DNA of 64,000 nucleotides from Arthrobotrys musiformis (taxonomy: Eukaryota > Ascomycota > Orbiliomycetes > Orbiliales > Orbiliaceae): positions 310,001-374,000 of the forward strand of contig JAVHJL010000011.1 of assembly GCA_036971715.1 (NCBI GenBank), given 5' to 3'. Both the position numbers and the translations under genes were made by a program. Below, piece by piece: positions 57,521-64,000 of the stretch. Each line of letters begins with the position of its first letter. Within the stretch, counting starts at the first letter, position 1. The notes below the pieces were generated by a model that had not been told where the DNA came from, did no database searches, and was given only the letters and a program-made list of their open reading frames with translations.

Positions 57521-58522
57521 TGTTGCGTCTGCGGTATATCGATATATATGACCGGTCCGTCGATTCTGTGACTAGTCCGAAGTTTGGCAATATTATAGTA
57601 TCTTACAACTACATCCCTCCCATTTTTAATTTGGAGGCTACCCCTTCTTTATAACTTCCTCTCTTTATCTATCCGGCTCGCGGAAGGTAATTGGATATTA
57701 GCCTTAGCTTCATATGCTATGGAGACCCATTGGGCCCAGCTGCCAGATAACACATATGGAGTTATGCATTTATCCGCACAAACAACCACAGAAACATAAT
57801 GTACTATGTGTCATGAAGGATATCCGGATATGACACTCATGCAGCTGATGCTACTATAGTTCGTATAACGGGCATAGGATCCCGGAACTATAGACTAGAG
57901 TCTGGTACTATTGATATACGAACTGAACTACTAACGGGCTTCCCTGGAAAAGTACTAGATAATGATTCCCTGCTAGACAAGGCGGATCGAGAGGGCGATT
58001 AGCCGATGCTGGTTTACAAACCCTGGCCTTGTCTATATATAGCGAGACGCCCAATAAGTCAAGGTTTGGCCAGGCCGGACTATTCAGCGCAAGAACGTAA
58101 TTCATATAATTATTAGCTATACAGCCTTATCTACTTCATTCATAGCTAAATCTAGAGATTTAGATTTACATATATACGAGTATACTAATATATATATATA
58201 ACCATAGACCAATCCAATAATTGTCAAGGATTTAAAATATATCAATTGATATCAAGCAGAGAATGTCTAATGTTATTACGCAGGCCGGGGCCGGTATTGG
58301 TGGAACGAAATGCAACAGTCAAGTGTGTTAGCTTAGACATATCGGACCTCACATGTTCCCCGGCGCGAGGCCGGTTTGAGCGACATTCGGTGCCGACACG
58401 TGACCTGGTGACGTCGGTTCTCTTGTGCAACCCAAAAAGTCCAACTTGCAACAAATTTTCTGCCGATTCTCTCGACTTCTCCATAAAACCCGTCCCGGTA
58501 TCTCGTAACCGCTATAAAAACT
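57521..58522. other. 1.0-kb spacer
   Basis: Divergent promoters of the small secreted protein and COQ8. TA repeats near 58184-58200. No gene. Confidence 0.4.
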
Positions 58523-60635
58523 ATGGCTTCGCGACTCCTTCTGTCGAAGGGCGGACGTAATGGAGCAGCCAATTGGCACCGTATAGCGCCCCAAATACGC
58601 CTTTACTCCCTAAAACCTACTACCCTCGAGTCATCCGATACTACCGCCGTTCCCAAAGCCGGTATCGACCAGGACCACCATTACACCTCCACAACAGCTA
58701 CTACCACTAGCACTACATCTCCAACCTCTGACCTAAATATCCGTCAGGTACCTTCGAGCACTAAGACTTTACCGGATGGAACCACGATCCCGGAGTTTTC
58801 AGCCAAAGATTCCACGATTCCGTCGACTGTCTCCGGAACCCCAGAGAAGCCGGATATCGAAGCTATCAATGCGGAAGTATTCCACAGCCGACGTGCGAGG
58901 GCGCTGGGTAATGCCTCCGGCGGATTGAAGCCGGCTAGTGTGGGCACACCAGTCGACAATTCGTCCGGGGTGAATAATCCCGAATTCACGGCTACTTCTT
59001 CGAAGGTACAAGCTAGTGCTTCGAAGGTCATGGATGAACTTAAAGTATGTTTTTACCTTTGCGCCGTAGCTATAATTAGTATTATTATATGCGTGTTTTG
59101 CTGATTGTGGAACTGACAGGGACGTTAGATGAGTACTCAGCAAACATACAAGATGAACGCATCGCCGGTTCCATCGTCACGATTAGATCGGTTATTCCAC
59201 TACGGTAGTTTAGCGGCGGGTATGACGCTCGGTGCGTTAAGTGAGTCCGTAAAACGCGCTACAGGGAGCGAATCCACATCATCCACCGGAAATGGCGGTG
59301 GGCTGGTTTTGAATCCACAGAACATTGAGCGTCTTGTGAAGACATTGTCGAAAATGCGTGGTGCTGCATTGAAGCTTGGGCAAATGTTGAGTTTTCAAGG
59401 TATTTATCATTATTCTTATGCTTTTTTATTTCCTTTCGTTTTGGTTATGTACACTTGTGTATATACGATTCAAATACAAGGTTATAAAGTTTTTAGTATC
59501 CGGTTTCCTTTTACTGAACGTTTCTTTCTATCATGGAATCATAGACTCAAGCTTCCTCCCCCCGCCCATTCAAATTATCCTCTCCCGCGTCCAAAACCAA
59601 GCAGATTACATGCCCCCATCCCAACGAGACTCAGTCCTAGTCTCCAACCTTGGCCCCAATTGGCGTTCTCTATTTTCAACATTTGACGAACACCCCATCG
59701 CGGCCGCCTCGATTGGACAAGTGCACACCGGCACCTTGGCCTCAACAGGTCAGAAGGTTGCAATAAAAATCCAGTATCCAGGTGTAGCCACATCCATCTC
59801 TTCTGATTTAAACAACCTATCTATCCTCCTTACCGCCACCAGACTCCTCCCTAAGGGTCTATACCTCGACAAAACCATCGCGAACGCTAGGACGGAACTA
59901 GGCTGGGAATGCGACTACATCCGCGAAGCAGCCTCCCAAACCCGATTTTCCAAAATAATCTCCTCGTCACCTTCCGAATCCGCCATCTTCTCGGTACCGG
60001 ACGTAATCCCCGAAGCTTCAGGAGCCCAGGTTTTGACCATGACGTTCATGTCCGGCACATCCATCACCCGTCTTCAAGACAGCTTGACCCAAGAAGAAAA
60101 AAATATGCTTGGCACACAAATCCTACGTCTCTGCCTTTTGGAAATAATTTCCTGGAACTTCATGCAGACTGATCCGAACTGGTCTAATTTCCTATATAAC
60201 CGGAAAACCGGCAAGATAGAACTACTGGACTTCGGGGCATCCCGTGAATATCCCAAGGAATTCATCGATAACTATGTCGCGGTGCTGAAAGCCGCGTCGG
60301 TGGGGGATACACCCACCATACGCGATCTGTCCATAACGCTGGGTTATCTAACCGGTCTGGAGAGCCAGAGTATGCTGCAAGCGCATTTGGGTAGTATTTT
60401 GGCCCTGGCGGAACCGTTCAGCGTTAATGCGCCAGAGGTATACGATTTTGGGAGCCAGACGGTGACGGATAGGGTTAAATCTTATATTCCGGTGATGGTG
60501 AGGGAGAGGCTTACGCCGCCCCCCGAGGAGACGTATAGTTTGCATCGGAAGCTTAGTGGGGCGTTCCTTTTGTGCGCTAGATTGGGCAGTCAGGTCAGGG
60601 CGAGGGATATGTTCGAGGAGATTGTGGGGCATTGA
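58523..60635 (+). CDS. COQ8: Mitochondrial atypical kinase COQ8 (ADCK3/ABC1)
   Basis: Exons 58523-59044, 59129-59399 and 59545-60635 join in frame into 627 aa. The N-terminus is basic, Ser-rich and acid-poor (MASRLLLSKGGRNGAANWHR), as for mitochondrial import. A variable Thr/Ser linker follows. The UbiB family motifs are present: KLGQMLSFQD (KxGQ, ~256-265), the Ala-rich loop AAASIGQVH, catalytic FMQTDPNWSNFLY, and metal-binding DFGASR. COQ8 is an atypical kinase/ATPase at the inner membrane that organises the coenzyme Q biosynthesis complex. The intron placed directly after SFQ matches the motif exactly. Full length; identification secure. Confidence 0.93.
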
Positions 60636-61282
60636 ACTTACCCTCTGCTCCGTGCACACCCCGCTACATCTTGAGGCTCATTTGTAAATGATAGAGATGG
60701 ATTTGAAGATAGATAGATCCCTCGTATATATATTCTGTAAATACGCACGGAAGATAACAAAAGAGAAGAAGTGATTTCGGATGGTGTCATAAATGTAAAC
60801 TAAATACACCAGGTGACGGTCAAACAAAGGAGACCGAAAAGCCAAGCTAGAAGAAAAGCGCGAGGCCCAAATGTAATGACACCTAAAATAAGTCAAGGTC
60901 ATAAAAATTTAAAAGATAGAAAAATCGCTGTCGTGAACATGAAACCACCGAGCAATGCATCAGAAGAAGAACAAGACGGTCATCAAGGAAAAAAAAAAGG
61001 ACCCAGGGTGTAGGATCCCGGCGACGGGATTTGGCCTGCTATTTGAGTAAGGTCCGATCTAGAGACCCACGGATGAAATACGGCGTGGGTTGGAAGACCT
61101 TACGAAAGGCTCTTCTAACCCGTCCGTTTAAGTAGCCCGGATACAAGAAACCTAAACAGACGGGAGGGAAACACCCATCACGGTTTAACTAAGAAGAGAA
61201 ATGGCCGAGAAAATTCAAGAGATTCGAAGAAATAACAAGATAACCCAATACTAAACCTATAAGTGAAAAGAACATTCACTTG
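60636..61282. other. Convergent spacer COQ8-UBC1
   Basis: 3' flanks; A-rich on the plus strand. A short plus-strand ORF (60813-61013) is not supported. Confidence 0.4.
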
Positions 61283-62334
61283 TTATGAGCTCAACAACCT
61301 CTCGACGATTTCCTCCGATAGATTGGGAGGTAGGCGCCCCACAGTCTTTGGGATTCCCATACCCTTTAGGATTCTGACCACCCGAGGGATGTCGAATCCC
61401 ATAGCCTCGAAGTCCGTGAACAGATGGGCAGCATAGCCTTCCATTTGTTGTTGCCTGACATTCATATCGTTAATATCTGTGGCATATGCATAGTATGTAT
61501 TGTATATTAAAGACTCACCTGATAAGCTCCTGCTGAGCCTTCCGTCTCTCCTCCGCCTCCCTGTCACGCCTTGCATCCTCGGCACTGCTACCAGACCCCG
61601 AAGAAGCCTTCTGTGGGGCATTGGCATATTGGACAGCCCATTGCCGGGCGATTTCCTCGAATTGTTTTGGGTTTCTAAGGAGCATTCCAGCGACTTCAGC
61701 ATCCTGGGGGTCTTTAGGTTCGGGTGTAGCTAGGAGGGATTGTAGAGAGAGGAGGGCGGATTTGATGGTTAGAACCGGAGACCAGGCGGCAGAAAGAGTA
61801 TCGAGGCAGATAGCACCCTATACATAAGGAGTCAGTATTTGCCATTACGAAGCAGTTTGAACTCAGTGTAACTGGGAACTCCGTGAGAACGATAATACGA
61901 GACAAAGAAGGCCCTTGAGAGCTTCATGAAGCCATATAAACCCCACAATTAACAAATATAAGCACACAGGCTCAATTGCCACCAGCAATGCCTCCCCTAT
62001 TCCTTAACCTCCCCGGCTGTTCCGTCGGCTATCCAATCCTAAAATTGAAAAAAACTCAAGTAAAAAAAAAGTCCTCGCTTACCGTCTGAGAGCTGACATT
62101 CGGATGCCAAACTTTAGTCTCAAACCTCATCTGAGGAGGCTTGAAAGGATATTCGTTTGGAATCTTGATATCGACGTTATAGACTCCGCCTTCATAAGGT
62201 GTGCCCGGGGGTCCCTTGAAAGAGCCACGGAGATGGGAGATGTCGTCATTGATTGCCTCAGCGCTCATACCGGAGAGAGCATCCTTCCTTAGGTCCTCCA
62301 TTTCCTTGTGGATTCTACGGCTTCGGTTTGCCAT
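61283..62334 (-). CDS. UBC1: Ubiquitin-conjugating enzyme E2 with UBA domain (UBC1)
   Basis: Exons 62334-62083, 61817-61519 and 61454-61283 join in frame into 240 aa. Introns are 265 and 64 nt. The UBC fold begins at residue 1 (MANRSRRIHKEMEDLRKD), has HPN in KVWHPNVSS, and the active-site Cys88 in GAICLDTL. The C-terminal ~45 residues are a UBA domain (FEAMGFDIPRVVRILKGMG). This layout is that of yeast Ubc1 and human UBE2K, which build Lys48-linked ubiquitin chains, e.g. with the APC/C. A helical Gln/Glu/Arg linker joins the two domains. Confidence 0.95.
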
Positions 62335-63702
62335 TTTTGTGTAGCCGGTGCTTTCTCCTTCTCTTTGACGCCTATTTTTTGGGCGGGAATTCGGTTTTGG
62401 TGGAGTAGAGGAGGTGGAATGATAACGTGGATGTAAAGTAAGGACGGAGGAGTAGTTTAGAGCTGAGAGTCGAGTGATGTTGGTCGGCAGACGAGTCTCA
62501 GGGAATCGAGGGAGCCCAAACAGACTGACGGGAGAGTTTTTCGGTTGCTCGACAAGCTTAGCTAAGAACTCTGTGCCGGCTTCGAAGACCCAAAATGGTA
62601 TGAAAGTTGAGATCGAAAATGCCCGGCTGGTTACAGTGGCGGTTCAGCACTCGGATAGTGGCCGTGGAGGGGTATCGAGAGGAGGAGGAGAGGAGGTTAT
62701 AAGTGGAAGTGGGAGGACTAGTGCAAGTGCAAGTGGGAGAGAGTGGAGTGAGGGAGGATTCAAGCTAGCTGGGCTGGCTGGGCTGATTCCTAAACAGAGC
62801 AGAAGGATCGAGTCGAGTCTGCGCCAACAACACCAACACAACAGCTTCATCATCCATCAATCCTACTGCTCCATTCCTATCCACTAACCACTACCTAAGT
62901 AACCACTATAATATACTATGTAATAACGCAATGCTAACGATACTGCGGACGGCGGCTGCTCGTTTTCAGGCGTCTCCAACACGAGCTGTTGGGCCTATTC
63001 CAAATGATAGGGTCTGAGCTATAAGCTATACGCTAAGGCTTCTTTGTTTCGGTCTATTTGGGTGGCGTATATCCCATACAAAGGATTATAAATAGCCCCG
63101 CCATTGGCCCACATACTCTATACGATATCGATGCTGCTTCATCTACCGCTTCAACATCAGACGTAACTGACTCGGCCGCAGGCAAAGCACTCGAACTGAT
63201 TGGCATGAAGCTATTCCGGGACCTGCCGAAGTCTTCTTCACCATTCCATCTCGTGCTCGATATATCACGCACAGGAGATGCTTGTTCAACGTGCTGTCGT
63301 CCAATTGGCTGTGGTTCTGGCGACTGCCACTTTTGGCCGACGGAAAGCACAAACAACGCAAAAATTACAACGCCTCAGCCTTCGACTTGGTAAATGGAGA
63401 ATACATTTGGCACTCCTAAAGATCTATAGATCTAAGAGTCCACGTAAAACAAATATAACTATACTACACGCTCTGTCGCATAAATTTCTTGAAATGCTTT
63501 TTATATCTAATCGTGAGGCTGGAGGAAAGGGCACAGCTGGACATCGGGTGGCACCAATTGCCCAAGGTCGCGACTATCTATACCCAGAGTCTATTCATAC
63601 ATTCTCAGTCAGCTTCTCGAGGTCTCTCCAAATTATAAAACAAGTAGATAACCCAATCGAAGATAATCCGGCTGCCTCTACCTAGCGTCGAATAGATGTG
63701 GC
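62335..63702. other. UBC1 promoter side and unresolved region
   Basis: ORFs on both strands at 62474-62887 and 63054-63685 lack domains. The minus ORF 63356-63054 has a hydrophobic end (MAGLFIILCMGY) and could be a distal exon of the gene starting near 63909. Confidence 0.35.
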
Positions 63703-63909
63703 TCACTTACAGTATCGATAGTCCCCGTGTGGTATTGGAGGCATTTGACATTCTACTGGCGGTGACGGTGGATAATAATGCCCCACATCGCACTCGCCGT
63801 GACTTGTCTCTATTTTAGTTGGGGTCGGATACGGGGCCCTTGTCTCGGCGCCGGGTGAGAGTCTCGGATTCCTTGGCTCGGTGAGACGAGTCGGGGCCTT
63901 CTTTGACAT
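63703..63909 (-). CDS. Pro-rich protein, first exon only (tentative)
   Basis: From ATG 63909 the frame reads MSKKAPTRLTEPRNPRLSPG, then Pro/Cys-rich sequence to YRYC, where a canonical GTAAGT donor overlaps the last codons. Downstream exons may lie at 63.0-63.7 kb but were not joined. No family recognised. Confidence 0.35.
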   Translation of the reverse strand: MSKKAPTRLTEPRNPRLSPGAETRAPYPTPTKIETSHGECDVGHYYPPSPPVECQMPPIPHGDYRYCK

Positions 63910-63941
63910 TGTTCTCTTTGGACTCAAACTTGGCTGCTCCT

Positions 63942-63958
63942 GGTCTCGTAAACCAGAC
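63942..63958 (+). repeat. Variant dispersed repeat copy
   Basis: GGTCTCGTAAACCAGAC resembles GGTCTCGTACCCAGAC with a substitution and an inserted base. It lies just upstream of the tentative Pro-rich gene. Confidence 0.45.
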
Positions 63959-64000
63959 ACAGCACGGGTTCCCAGCTGCTCTCCGAGCTTGGGTTGAGGC

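Noticed and set aside
62474..62887. 137-codon plus-strand ORF
   Set aside because: It lies in the UBC1 promoter, Gly/Ser/Arg low complexity, no domain.

Overview
The window looks like chromosomal DNA of a filamentous ascomycete (Pezizomycotina); I cannot place the class. Evidence: genes with short GT-AG introns (mostly 47-105 nt), CTAAC/TACTAAC-like branch sites and no operons; a RID/Masc1-type cytosine DNA methyltransferase; a fungal ACR3 arsenite pump; multi-LysM secreted proteins; and recognisable fungal housekeeping genes (cyclin H, WDR70, COQ8, UBC1). Most models here are rebuilt from splice signals that keep the reading frame across exons, so exon coordinates are read from the sequence but unconfirmed by transcripts.

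Layout. 0-12 kb: the 3' part of a multi-LysM gene, an F-box/LRR gene with an in-frame stop, a standalone T4 RNA ligase 1-type ligase, an SDR-like NAD(P)-binding protein, an F-box protein and an ACR3 pump. 12-21 kb: mostly gene-poor, with a small SET protein, a helical/coiled-coil protein with a central hydrophobic segment, a short inverted/dispersed repeat, and a membrane-anchored protein with a carbohydrate-binding-like domain. 21-25 kb: convergent cyclin H and WDR70. 25-30 kb: a tandem pair of F-box/LRR paralogs. 32-42 kb: lineage-specific genes (an Arg/Ser-repeat protein, two secreted proteins, and a protein with a Crypton/telomere-linked-helicase-like tyrosine recombinase module), separated by long AT-rich spacers. 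45-50 kb: a large protein kinase-like gene and a small basic Ser-rich protein, with a ~1 kb purine-rich tract between. 52-57 kb: an HSL-type alpha/beta hydrolase with a 26-nt exon, the RID-type methyltransferase and a small secreted cysteine-containing protein. 58-62 kb: COQ8 and UBC1. The right edge cuts an unresolved gene.

Conserved genes (cyclin H/TFIIH, WDR70, COQ8, UBC1) alternate with accessory ones (LysM, F-box/LRR, secreted, recombinase-like). The best candidates for something under-described are the phage-like RNA ligase at 3.9-5.1 kb, the coiled-coil protein at 15.5-17.2 kb, and the dispersed motif GTCTCGTACCCAGAC. No tRNA, rRNA, CRISPR or complete transposon was recognised.
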